Part shown: positions 12,888 to 23,800 of the stretch, piece by piece
How positions within the stretch are numbered: the stretch's first letter is position 1
Layout of the letters: the number at the start of each line of letters is the position of its first letter
NCBI RefSeq assembly: GCF_000264995.1
Contig: NW_006767433.1
Location: 2,001,581-2,065,580 of the forward strand
Origin: Punctularia strigosozonata HHB-11173 SS5
Taxonomy: Eukaryota > Basidiomycota > Agaricomycetes > Corticiales > Punctulariaceae
Direction of reading: 5' to 3'
DNA length: 64,000 bases
Translations under genes and position numbers: made by a program
Notes under the pieces: model-generated
The model's database searches: none
Seen by the model: the letters and a program-made list of their open reading frames with translations, nothing else
What the model was told of the DNA's origin: nothing

Positions 12888-14487
12888 TCACTGTTGGAGT
12901 AACCTATCAGCCACCCGCTTACTGCCACCACCAACATAAGAACCTTTAGCTCGTAGCATCCGATTCTTTTCCTCGAGCTGAATCTCGAATTGTCCAAGCG
13001 CTGCTTCTTGCTCGAGTAGCGCATTCTCCTCGAGTTGCAGTTTATCAAGCTGACCGCGGAGCCACGTGAGCGATTCGTTCATCTTGAGACGTTGACCCGT
13101 GATCTCTTCCAAACGTTCCTTGAAAATGCCGCGGATTTCTTGACGTTCCTGGTCTGTTGGGAATAGTCAGAAGGACATTGTGATCGGCATAGTGCTATTA
13201 AGTAACGCAAACCAGCTAGTTCGACCTCACGGGCTGCCAATTCAAATTGCGACTGGTCCATGGCCCAAGCGACATTCTTGGCTTGACTGACGTAGCTCAT
13301 ACGCCCCAAGCTGCCCGACCTCTTGAGACTGCTTCGCCTGCGGGTAAGACCCGGTCGCGAGACTATGGAGGCGTCATCATCACCGGGGCCTCCTTGTGGC
13401 TGCATGGATTCACCAGTCGGCTGCGGAGCTGGCATGTTCATCTGAGGTTCTGCAATAGGCATTTGCGTGGGAAAGCCGGAAGCGTCCATCGTCGCGGGTG
13501 GGTGATGATACGGGTGAGGTAAAGGCTCTGGAGATCTTACTGTACCAGGCAGCGGCACGGTATTTCCAGTGTATTGTGGCCGTAGATGTCCGGAGTGTTG
13601 TGGTTGTATATTAGCGTATTGTGTCGGAGCATTGTCTGTATACTGCTGCTGCATGCCGGGATGGAACTGGGCGGAGGGGTCTGGTATCGGTGTATAGGTG
13701 CGTGTTGGCTCGAGAACTGGGGACAGACGATCAGAATGGGCTGTCATAAATCGTTGATTATGCGCAGCGTCCGAACCAGCGTCGGATGAGGAAGTTGGCG
13801 AGAGCGGGAAAACGGATGGAGGGACCAGCGGCGGCTCCGGCGCGCTTAAACGCTGCTGTTGATCCCAGACAGGAGTGGTGGTAGTCGTTCGCATGGACAT
13901 GCGCTTGCTATCGCGTCGCCCATCCCCCTGAGAAACACGAGGCGCTTTCTCCTGTTGCGTTAGGTCTGGTTTGCCTATCTTGGCACCCTGGTCCTTGAGC
14001 CACCGTTCCATTTCTTTCAAGCGAAAATCGGGTGGGGCGTATACGGTGCGAAAGGACAGTGTAGGCGCCTGAGCAGGGTTCGTATTGGCTAAACGTTGAC
14101 ATTTGCGGATCATGCGATCTTTAAGGTGCCGGATTGCCATTATACGCTTCCAAGAGGCCGATGGACCATACGCAAGCTCGTCCTTCTCCATTTGAAGAAG
14201 CTGGGAGTACAGCAGTGCCGTGCGAGGCGGTAGCAACACCTTAGGGAACTCCACTTCAGCATAAGCCTGGCAGAAAGGTGCATCCATCCGACCTTCAGCT
14301 CGTTCGGTGTGTCAGTACACTGCGTTCCATATGAGTAAAGGAACGGTGAGAGGTCAGAGAAATCGTGGGTGTTCACCTGAATGTATCTCCATCCTGTCCG
14401 CGTTCCTGATTCGTGGGGCTCTAGCTGCCCACGAACCGGGCTAGCCTGGAAGTAGTGCGCGGGGGGAGCGGTACTGGTTGGGGGCAT
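12888..14487 (-). CDS. Hypothetical Pro/Gln-rich protein with C-terminal coiled coil
   Basis: Not recognised. A start at ATG 14487 (MPPTSTAPPAHYFQ) joins, via a 65-nt intron at 14254-14318, to LEFPKVLLPPRTALLYSQLL, a conserved-looking helical segment. A fallback start is ATG 14287. The middle is low-complexity Pro/Gln/Thr-rich (QYTDNAPTQYANIQPQ). After an Arg/Ser-rich stretch (RPGLTRRRSSLKRSGSLG), a C-terminal coiled coil begins at SQFELAAREVELAD and runs through KMNESLTWLRGQLDKLQLEE. The protein ends DRLLQQ at 12888. An intron near 13155-13215 joins ELA to DQERQEIRG in frame. Architecture suggests a scaffold or adaptor, but no function can be assigned. It is divergent from PEX16. Confidence 0.6.
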
Positions 14488-14757
14488 ATTGGAAGTGGTG
14501 GTTATGGTATAAGCGGTGTCCAGTAGACCTCTGGAAAGGCGTGTGGTACACGAGCACGTATTGTCCGTCCGCTTTACATACAGAACAGTGTGCCAATGCA
14601 CGGCTCGAGGAGGATAATGGTTGACTTTGTAACACAGCCACATCAGTACAGTCCCATACAGCCACGCTACTGCCTTTGCATCGATTTCACGCGCATACGG
14701 GGCCGGCTCGCCTGTTCCCGCGGGCGCGTTTCATTCTGACCGTTGGCTCCTGCTCCC

Positions 14758-16138
14758 ATGTCCTCAGTAGCTCGTTACGAATCGTTTCTCGTCCACAATG
14801 CTTCGACGATATCTGGACTGGAATCTACGCTCCGCTCCCTCTCCTGGCTACTGCCTGGTCGCTTCAAGGATGCAGAGCTAGCGACCGAACTCCGTTGGTC
14901 CCTCATATTTCAGTGGTGACGAGGCATTGACGCCCCTGCACATATATGTATGCACAACGACAGTGTCGGCCTCTCTCAATGTATTGAGCATGTACCACGA
15001 CACAATTCTCTCCCGCATCGTCAACGCCGATCCGAAGCACAAACCCCTATTGCCCTCGTCCCAGCACTCGCGTTACACGCGTTCTTGGACCGAGTCGAGC
15101 CAACTTTACAGATGGGCAGCCAGGACCCTAGAGCTCATCCGATTTACGGAACTGTTGGTGGAGATGGGTTTACGCCGGAAGGTTTCTGTCAAAGTGAAAT
15201 GGAGAGCCATTGTTCTGATTGAGACCATAAAGTCAGTTTATATCCCCTGACAACCGTCTCACCGTGCGACTCAATCTTGGCAGAGCGCTCCTCCGTCTTT
15301 TAATCCTGCGCATCACACGCCGGCCATTAGTGTCCCCCCTGATTCCCGAGCGGGAATATGATCCTTCGACGCTTCCTCCTTCAGGAGCCTCGTCGCCGAC
15401 TCTGGCCCCTTCTTCTCCCCCAGATTCCGCTCCAGCCACGCCCGAGCACTTGAAAAACAATCATGTTCCCTTGCCTCTGCATCCTCTTCTATTGCCTTCT
15501 GCCCCTGGACAATCCGCTGAGGATTATCTTCTCTCGAAAGCATTGACAACATCGGCCGTGCGGTCTCCCGTGAACCTCGTGAAACCGCTAACTTCATTAT
15601 TGGAGTGGGTCGCTGAGATCATCTATATCTGTCGGCCGCTCGTCTATGGTGCCCATTCCACTAAATTAGCATATTGCCTATTGATGTGTTTTGATATTCT
15701 TGTAGCTGCCATGCTGGCTCGTGACCGACGATCGAGCCGCCCTATGACCACTCTCGTGGCCCTTGAGATTTTGTCTCGTAACCTTCGCCGCACTCCCTCG
15801 CCTTCCTCGTCCCTTGAGCGTTCTGAGTATGCACGTCGTGATCGAGATATCCTTTGGTATCTCCTTCGGGGACGGATCTGGCAATCTTATACTCGGTACG
15901 CATTGAGTTTTGCTATTTCCTGCACTTTTACTTGTTTTGTGGTCGTTAAACCCTATGCGCAGGCCGAAACTGGACTCTTTCGCGGAGAAGGCTTCCCATT
16001 CGTCCTTCCTCTCAATTGCAGGGGGGCTCGTCAAGGATTGGTTGCCTCTGATTGATGAATATTACTATTGTGCGCGCAGGTCATCCTTATACATGCCCAC
16101 AGTACTAACCAGCTAACATTATAGATTCCGCGCCCTAG
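14758..16138 (+). CDS. PEX16: Peroxin 16
   Basis: PEX16 is an integral peroxisomal/ER membrane protein that helps target peroxisomal membrane proteins and form new peroxisomes. The N-terminus reads MSSVARYESFLVHNASTISG and SWLLPGRFKDAELATEL, the hallmark PEX16 start. The middle shows RTLELIRFTELLVEMG and KVKWRAIVLIETIKA, and a proline-rich insertion before EDYLLSKALTTSAVRSP. Membrane-associated helices follow (LEWVAEIIYICRPLVY). Near the C-terminus are RDRDILWYLLRGRIWQSYTR, SIAGGLVKDWLPLIDEYYYY and the end SAP at TAG 16136-16138. The last intron has an ideal CTAAC branch site 11 nt before its AG. Confidence 0.93.
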
Positions 16139-17037
16139 TCTCGGGTCTTCTTCACTCCGACGTCTCGCTAGCTGTAACCTCGTCATCATATCTACGCATC
16201 GTACTCTATATATGCTCCTGCCGCCGCTGCCGCCTCAATGAACGGTGGTAACTACAACAAACCTCAACTATGCAATTCAGTGCCAATGGTTTCTCTGCAT
16301 CACATCGAGAAGGCAAGGGAGATCATCGTCGCAGTATCCTCCTTGAATATTCCCAACGAGCCTAATCCGTGATCAAGCGCCAGGACATGGGTTTGCCAGC
16401 GCATACAATATTATATTTCTGCTCCGTAAATTGTAAGGTTCTCACCCTTACGGCACTCGAAGTTTTGTGGCACATGCAACAGACGATCTGTCCCAGCAAC
16501 CCTGTTGGATCCCTCCTCCAATGGGCCAACTCTGAATGCCTCCGCTCCGAACCTGCAACGCTCATTCTGCTCCTGAACCACTAAGCATAAGTATTGGGCT
16601 GCAGACCTGAGCTGCGACGCCATCTCGATCACGCTTATAAACTACACCCTTGACATGGAAATCACTAGGCCTACCTAGCAGTGACCTTGATGCAAACGTC
16701 CATGCATATCGTTATTAGCAGGGGGTCAACAGAGTCGGACAGGCGTGGAAATGCCACTATTGAATATTGAATCTCGAGGTCTCGATCTCTTAATCCGTCG
16801 CGAAGCTTCTATCGCCTGCCCTGAGTCCTGAGGTGCCGAATCACCAACTGACGCCATGCACATCACGGCTTTTGTTCTGCGGCGCGCCCGGTACCGCGAC
16901 CAAGAATACGTATCTTGCATTTCGGTGTATATAACCCGCGCGTTGCACAATCAGCTTAGCGCACCATCCTCTCAAATCCGAAGTCCAGGTCCCAATCACT
17001 CCACTGCCGTCCCTGTGGGCAATATCGCTGGAACACT
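16139..17037. other. Intergenic region between PEX16 and the cupin gene
   Basis: 899 bp without a supportable gene. Only short uncorroborated ORFs occur on both strands (for example 16369-16584). No repeat or RNA gene was evident. The right part should hold the cupin promoter. Confidence 0.5.
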
Positions 17038-17827
17038 ATGGGTCCCCTCGTCTCGAAGTCCGTGAATGCAGCGGATACGCCCCAGCTACTCCCAAACCCT
17101 CGTCGTATCGTGACCGCTCACGATGCGAGGGGCAACGCTGTCGTGCAGAGCGACGGGCTGATCCCAGCAGAAGTGGGTTCTCCTGCATTTGGCACAAGTA
17201 CCACGAGAGGTGTTGACCTTGGCACTGCAGGCGAGCAAAGAGCCGGGACTGCGAGGGGCGGCTCTGTGGGTATGCCTTACAATTCACTATGGTGAGCATA
17301 GCTCACCTTGACCATTATCTTCCAGATCACGAGCAGTATGCCCGTAGAAGACAACAATGACAAGTAAGTGGAGTGCTTGCAGGGTTATCGGGCTCATATA
17401 TATTCCCTTTGATTGCTAGTATCGACGGCGCCGCTCGTGAAATCGGGGGTTTAGGGCTCGTGATGCCCAATGGAACGAATCATCGGTATACTGATCTCGC
17501 TCCGGGAGCCGTAACGCCTATGCATCGTACCAACTCGCTGGATTACAACATTCTTATCTCTGGGGAGGTTGTACTAATCTTGGAAGACGGCACGGAAACG
17601 CACCTGAAGAACCCAGGAGATGTCGTTGTGCAGAAGGGCACAATGCATGCATGGAGGTACGGAGATCTCACCCGACTCCTGCTGTCACAAACTGTTGACG
17701 ACGGCATACATCAAGGAACCCTAGATCACAGTGGTGCAGATGGGTGAGCGTCCTGATCGATGCGAAGCCTGCGGTGATAGAGGGGAAGGCATTGGACGAG
17801 GCCTGGATTCCTACCGCGATAGGATGA
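17038..17827 (+). CDS. Cupin-domain protein (single-domain, small fungal cupin)
   Basis: Starts MGPLVSKSVNAADTPQ, followed by RRIVTAHDARGNAVVQSDG, the N-terminal signature of fungal single-cupin proteins. A short intron (46 nt if spliced at 17292-17337) leads to MPVEDNND. The barrel follows: SIDGAAREIGGLGLVMP, then cupin motif 1 (PGAVTPMHRTNSLDYNILISG, split here around the intact motif with His and two acidic positions) and motif 2 (NPGDVVVQKGTMHAWR). The end is VSVLIDAKPAVIEGKALDE at TGA 17825-17827. Metal-dependent dioxygenase, isomerase or decarboxylase chemistry is possible; the substrate is unknown. It is convergent with the SDR gene. Confidence 0.85.
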
Positions 17828-18116
17828 ATTTCCAAAATAATGACGACCTTGGATTGACCTAGGAGATAGAAGTGTAGACGATGCTTTGAAGCGGCACGCT
17901 CGGACCGATGGTCCACGGAACCCGATCGGCCTTGTGACCGATAGTGACTTCGATTGCGATCGCTGCGGGGCTCCACGGGGTAACCGGTTTATGAAGCGGG
18001 ACACCAGTGCGGGACAGACACACATGTTTACGCGATTCACATCATAGCTTAGGCTCTAACGATTATGACCTTCTCGCGATGATTAGTAACGTATGCAATT
18101 GGATATTCCGCGAGAG

Positions 18117-19205
18117 CTACTGAAGGTTCACAAAAAGACCTCCATCCACGAGCAACGATGCACCAGTCACGTATTTAGCCAAATCACTGCCAAGGAAGAC
18201 AACAGGTCCCGCCAAATCATCCGGTTCTGTGCTACCTGAGCATAATCAATGCACTCAAGGTGAAGGAATACTCACCGCCCAGTCGCCCCAGGCAAGTTCT
18301 GGAGATCATATGCTCGCGTTTGGCCGCGTCAGAAAGGTCCTCCTTGTTGATATCGGTGCTGTGCATTATTGCGCATTGTGATGAACAAAGATTTCTCAAA
18401 GCCGGAGTAGGTACTCACGCGATTGTACCGGGTAAAACTGAGTTGCAGCGAATGCCGTATTTACCGAGGGCAACAGCGCAACTTTGCATCAAACTATTGA
18501 TACCTGCCTTGGTCGGTGTATAATGACTGTAAAACGGTCAGGACGGCAGTACCAGGCGAATCCGAACGATTTACCATTGCATGGCGCCGCCTACCAATGC
18601 GGAGATCGAGGATATACCAATGATCGATCCGCCTTGAGGCTCCTGATTCTTCATGACGTTGCCAACCGCTATTCAATAATGAGCACCATATGCGTCTCGA
18701 GAACATGTTTAATACCTTGCACCATGTAAAAACAGCCATCCAGGTTGACCGAACGCGTCCTGGGAAAGGGTGTGAAGACTATGAACCTGAGCGCGTGTTT
18801 TACCGACCTTTCCCAAGTGCTGTGGGGCATGGACAAAAATTCCGAAAATGGACAGATGCCAGCATTACTAACAAGCATGTCTGTAAGATGGTTAGATGCA
18901 CGAGCAGGGAGGCAATCATGCAAGGTTTTACCGATCCGCCCAAAATTCTTCACGGCGACGTCCGCAACATTACGTGCGGTGGAAGGATCGGCAATGTCCC
19001 CGGGTACTGCAACGACGGTGGCACCGGGAGAGCTACGAGATATCTCAGTGGTGAGTGATTGAATCTCTTCTTCAGTCTCCTTGTCGCCTAGATAGTGTAG
19101 AACAAGACCCTTTGCACCATATTGCGCGGACTTGACGGCACAGGCCCTGCCAATACCGCGACTTGAGCCAGTGATGACCACGATCTTGTTCTCAAGGAGG
19201 GACAT
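18117..19205 (-). CDS. Short-chain dehydrogenase/reductase (classical SDR)
   Basis: NAD(P)(H)-dependent oxidoreductase. The start is ATG 19205 ([20 protein letters not shown]), which contains the TGxxxGxG cofactor motif as TGSSRGIG. Asp in [13 protein letters not shown] follows, then SNAG in the exon reading [11 protein letters not shown]. The catalytic Ser lies in SSISALVGG, and Tyr is expected in the YxxxK segment, which in this exon reads YTPTKAGIN or FTPTKAGIN depending on the splice site. The C-terminal part shows [27 protein letters not shown] and [12 protein letters not shown], ending TAG at 18117. Several introns interrupt it. The substrate cannot be told; sugar or polyol dehydrogenases have similar tails. 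It is divergent from the KARI-like gene (257 bp). Confidence 0.88.
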
Positions 19206-19310
19206 TCTTGAAGCAAGGGCCGGGGGAGTCCATGTCACGGAGGCTAGTGGCTAAGAGAGCAGCAGTTCGCTGGGCGGTCCGGGCCGCCGACTTCCTTCAT
19301 GACCTTCTCT

Positions 19311-19346
19311 GGTCACAGGGACGTCGATGGTCACAGGGACGTCGAT
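19311..19346. repeat. 18-bp perfect tandem duplication
   Basis: Two exact copies of GGTCACAGGGACGTCGAT (19311-19328 and 19329-19346) lie in the intergenic region between the divergent SDR and KARI-like genes, about 120 bp upstream of the KARI-like start. They may be duplicated promoter sites or a chance slippage product. Confidence 0.8.
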
Positions 19347-19462
19347 GGCTACAAGCCCGTATCTCACCTGGCCCGAAAGCCGGCATCCCTCAGAGCATAA
19401 AATTCGAATGCATTCACTATCAACTCAGTATCCACTTCACGCCCCCTGCCATCCAAGCTATC

Positions 19463-20813
19463 ATGTCCGCGAAAATGTGATCATCCCTATGTGCTTCGCT
19501 CACCAGCCCCAGCTCATGCCGCTTCGTCATCCAGCTACTACGACTCTGATGCCGATCTCGGTGTCCTTGCTGATAAGACGATAGTTTTCCTCGGGTGAGC
19601 ACGAAAGCATCGCAACTGGGTCCGTCGCACTCATCCTTCGGTAGCTTTGGCAATCAGGGTGCTGCACAGGCACAGAACCTACGAGACAGCGGTATCTCAA
19701 ACGACAAGATCATCATCGCGAACCGAGAGGACGCCTATGCGGAAGATGCCAAATCGCGCAAGTTCAATGTCGAGCATGACTTCTCCAAGGCAGCTGCTGC
19801 GGCAGATAGTGCGTATTCGCGCCGAGTATTCAGATAATCGTTAGTTCAACATCATTCCCAGTTCTCTTCTTACTCGTCCCCGATCAAGTGCAGCCCAGGA
19901 TCTTCAACGAGGAATTTGCCCCTCATCTCAAGGACGACGTTGCCGTCGTGATCGCGAGCGGCTACAATGTGTTCTACAAGCTACTGAACTTCAAGCCCAC
20001 CCAGGACGTAGTCATGGTCGCTCCGAGGTACTGATCTTATATTTCCATAGCTTTGGATATGCTACTCACGATGTGGCTTATGGTTCAGGATGATTGGGTC
20101 CTCCGTGCGCTCGCTATACGAGAAGGGCAAGGGCTTTCCCTGCTTTGTGTCAGTTGAACAGGATGGTACCGGAAAGGCACTATCGATCGCCCTTGCTCTC
20201 TCACGTGCAATCGGAGCGACTCGGACAGGCGCCATTGCCTCTTCTGCTCGCGAGGAGACTGCGATGGACCTGTTCGCCGAGCAAGCCCTGTGGCCCAACA
20301 TCATCATGCTTTTCAGGTCAGTCTTCCTACCTGCCACGTCAAATGCGTTAATCAAAGGAGGAATCATCAGGGAGGCCTTCGGCGTGCTGAAGGAAGCTGG
20401 TTGCTCGGACGAGGCTCTATGCTACGAAATGTACGTTCGTCGTTTTCACGGAGGTGCAAGGCAACTCACGCCGATGGGGCAGGTGGATGTCGAAAGAGCC
20501 AGCTGAAATCTTCGAGGCTGCCGCGGAAGAGGGTTTCATTACTCAACTGAAACATCATTCGAGCGTCTCGCAGTACGGCCAACTGAACGGCGCTCTCAAG
20601 CTTGACGGCTCTGCCATTCGCTCACACTTCAAGGATATCCTTTACAACCAGGTTCTCAACGGCAAGTTCTGCAAGGAGTTCTCCCAGATCGAGACCGATC
20701 TCGAGAAAGAGGGCGATGCAAACCCGTTGAACGCACTTTACAAGCAGGCAGAAGAGGGCGAGATGGGTCAAGCCGAGAAGCGTGTTCGTGCAAGATTGGC
20801 AGGGCTTCTCTAG
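19463..20813 (+). CDS. Ketol-acid reductoisomerase-like protein, probably not a canonical Ilv5
   Basis: The spliced start MSAKIYYDSDADLGVLADKT and the Rossmann turn GFGNQGAAQAQNLRDSG closely match class I KARI (IlvC/Ilv5), the Mg2+/NADPH enzyme of branched-chain amino acid synthesis. No mitochondrial presequence precedes it, unlike fungal Ilv5. Downstream are LLVPDQVQPRIFNEEF and the C-terminal knotted domain, with EETAMDLFAEQ keeping the first Asp/Glu metal pair. Two departures are visible. The catalytic His loop (normally xHGFNI) reads ASGYNVFY. The second metal segment, normally Glu-x3-Glu, reads YEMWMSKE with Ser at the second position. It ends GLL at TAG 20811. It is likely a diverged paralogue; its reaction is unknown. 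Confidence 0.8.
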
Positions 20814-21114
20814 GTCAAATTCGGTTCGTGTGTATCGTAGAGGTGTACAATTAGGTAGAGGAAATGAATGCATAGACGTGCCGCATACATTGCCCAACAG
20901 GATGAAGTGTTTCCCTCCTTAAACGGCTCAATTGTATTTGCCATTCTTCAACTCCTTGACGAACACACCCACACTGCTCTCCTCTACGAGCCTCGTTACC
21001 CTGGACTCTTCGAGCACTGGCTCTCCAGACTCGTTCTGCATTGCCTCATGCTTATGAAGCTTGCTGAAGACGTCTTTACCTAAGTAGGAGGACAGCGGTT
21101 CAGAAAGGGCTATT

Positions 21115-23339
21115 TCAGTTAGATATGGAAGTACCTATGCTGACGCCCTTTTCGAACACACTGGCAAGTGCCATTTCCACGCGGTCGTCACCATGTTTCT
21201 TCACCCCTTGCGGCATGTAAGGTAGGTGTGTGCCCGGCACAAATGGCCAGTAGTGTTTCAACTCGGCCTCCAGTTGCGTAAGCTCTGCTACCAACGCAGG
21301 ATTTGCGTCGATATTCTGCTTTAAAGCGGGCATTAAATGGGACTGATGCAACACCGAAAGGTGAATCTTCTCGTGCGTGACATCGTTCGTGGACGTCGGA
21401 AGCGTGCGAGTCACAGTGTCCGTCAACTTCATGATACCAGTCCGGGGGTCATGAGGAGGGAGTTGTCCCCATGGAGCGACAGGGTCGACAAGCGAGGTTA
21501 AATAGCGGGCGTCGACAGCAATAATGTCTTGAATTTTAGAGACCATCCACCACAGAGTCAAATCGGAGAGATCGTGTTCTTGCCAACCACCGCCAATCTA
21601 CGGAACGATCAGACCTCTGACATAATGAGGGAACAGACGCCCTCACGTCTGAATGAGAACCTATTGTCATGGTTAAGCTGATGCAAGACCAAAAAGAGCC
21701 TGAAACACGTGCCGGAGAACCAAACCTGTCACAGTTTCAGCAATAGATCTGGATGAAGGAGGTACTAAAGATTATCCACCTGGTCTAGTTTTTGCCCCTT
21801 AGAATGGCCTCCAGGTGTTTGCTCGAATTTGCAGACGTTCTACAATTAATTGCGCCAGAGTTGAACTTGGTTCTCTTGAGATATATGGAGAAACTTACGA
21901 AGTCCTCGCGGGTTTCGTTCAAGGCCATGGCGTGATACTGTGCATGATGTATCAGCATGGCCAACTTGATTCACGGCTTGGCACTTGCCGCTCGTTGGAT
22001 ATGTTCTCCTAGGGTACGATCAGAGAAGCCGAATAATGTCTTCACGGTCTGAGAGTGGGTCAACTCCTCGGGGAGACCCACGCTTCCGACAGTGTCGAAG
22101 ACGCCGACACATTTGATAGAGAAGGAGTGCTCATCGGAGTCCGCTCTGAGCTTCCCAGGGGAATTGTGCTGTACCCAAGGGTGCAGTTCCTTGTCCAACT
22201 TTGCGATCTCTGCGATACTTCAACCCATGGTCGATGAAGCTATCCGGTTGAACACTTTCCTTCAGGATCTTTCTCTTTGCCGCGCTTCTGAAACGCCATG
22301 AAGACCGAAGCAAAATGATCCATATCTGTGCGGTCAAGAACGCCTATCTCTCCCTGTTGGCGCGCATTCCGTCAAGGGTCGTTTAGCAAGAGTGTCCCCG
22401 ACGTACAATCATAGCTGCCACCATACGAGCGGTGTAAGCACCCTGCGGAGCGAGAGTCAGGTCACGAGCACAAGAGCAATCAATGCGATACTAACCCTCG
22501 AAAATCCGAAGAGGAATATCTAGCCGATGTATGTTGATGATGGTTGGTGACAATATGACACGTCGCGTGCGACAGTTGGTGACTCACCTCATCGCCTGGA
22601 CGATAGTTGCTGTGAAGCAGGTTTAGCATCGGTTCCCCAGCGGGTCATCGACGAATGCACTGACTGTGCGATGAAAGAATAGGCTTCCTGTACCTTTGAT
22701 GCTGCGGTATGCTTGACATCAACGCATTGGGGTGTTTCAAGATCGATATAACTCACCTAGGTGGGCACCCACAGCACCTTTTGTCGTACTATTCAGTGAG
22801 AGAAGCCATGCATAGCTGTTCAAATACCTTCAATCTTGGAAAGCAACGATGTATCGTCGGTTCCCACTCCGCTTTGGTAGAAGACAATCTGGCATGGGCC
22901 GAGTCAGAAGAATATGCACTGTGTCGTTCATCGACACTCCACCTGCGGAACAGGAGGATCACTAGAGGATTTCCGAACAGCGTGAGTTAATGTATCAATC
23001 GAGAGTATGCCTGAGCATACTAGCGATCATCTGTGTGCTTGATGGTCCTTGCAAGCTTCTGAAATATAGTATTACTGATCAGAGTAGAACGGCTGGATGA
23101 ACTCTTTGGTGCATGCCAGGACGTTGGTATATTTCCATCTTTCTGTGACTATAAGACCGTCATCCCAGGTTCTGGAAGCGCTTTGACTGAGCACAAGGGA
23201 GCGATTGTAAGGTCGTGCACACGAACCCATCGCAGCAGACGATGACGCGCTTGAAATACTGTCCCTTAGAGTTTGACCTCTGGCCAAGCTCAGTCGCATA
23301 CATTGGATGAGGCGGAGGGACACTTTGGTCGGCGGACAT
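21115..23339 (-). CDS. DUF2235 (Tle1-like) alpha/beta-hydrolase
   Basis: Family of cytosolic-type alpha/beta-hydrolases related to the catalytic domain of type VI secretion phospholipase effectors, widespread and multicopy in basidiomycetes. The start is ATG 23339 (MSADQSVPPPHPMYATELG). After the first intron the signature CCDGTWDDG is restored, followed by WKYTNVL. Later exons give QIVFYQSGVGTDDTSLLSKI, then YRPGDE and IFLFGFSRGAYTARMV, with the nucleophile Ser in GFSRG. CVGVFDTVGSVGLPEEL carries the acid; MALNETRE and IGGGWQEHDLSDLTLWWM follow. It ends SISN at TGA 21115-21117. At least eight short introns break it up. The physiological substrate is unknown; lipid hydrolysis is inference from Tle1. 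Confidence 0.85.
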
Positions 23340-23800
23340 CGTCGCGGTCAGCAGGATGTGTGCGTCGGCTCAGGGGAGTGGATGAGCTCTTCAAGGTCGT
23401 AGCAGGGGAGCGCCCACTGGTAAGAATGAATGCCTTGCGCTAAGATTAGCAACTTCAATCATTGTGTGGGCGCGTGCACCTGCTTCGGCAACGCGCACAA
23501 ACCGGTGCAGCTTGAGAAAACGTTAGCCAGAAAGCGCCATCTGTTTTGTCGTTCGGCCTATCAGCAGGCATGTATCCATCATTCATCGATGCAGTACAGA
23601 AACAGAAAAGGTAAAGTGGTCAGAGATCGGATGCATGCACCGGAACGGCGAATGAGCGAACCCGATGCTGCCAGGCACCCCCGTCAGCAGCAGTCACTTA
23701 TCTGCGCACCACATTGCTCTATGTTATCTCCACCGTCACTACTGGGAGTCGACTCAGACACGGCGAAAAAAAAACCAGATTAGTCGAAAGGTGCAGCAAA
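23340..23800. other. Intergenic region
   Basis: 461 bp between the DUF2235 gene start and the NUS1 stop. It contains a nine-A run at about 23766-23774 and no supportable gene. Confidence 0.5.

Noticed and set aside
15313-15597. Minus-strand ORFs inside PEX16
   Set aside because: Antisense of the proline-rich insertion in a well-supported PEX16 frame.
23430-23783. 117-residue plus ORF in the DUF2235-NUS1 gap
   Set aside because: No domain, no signal and no homology that I recognise; composition looks random.
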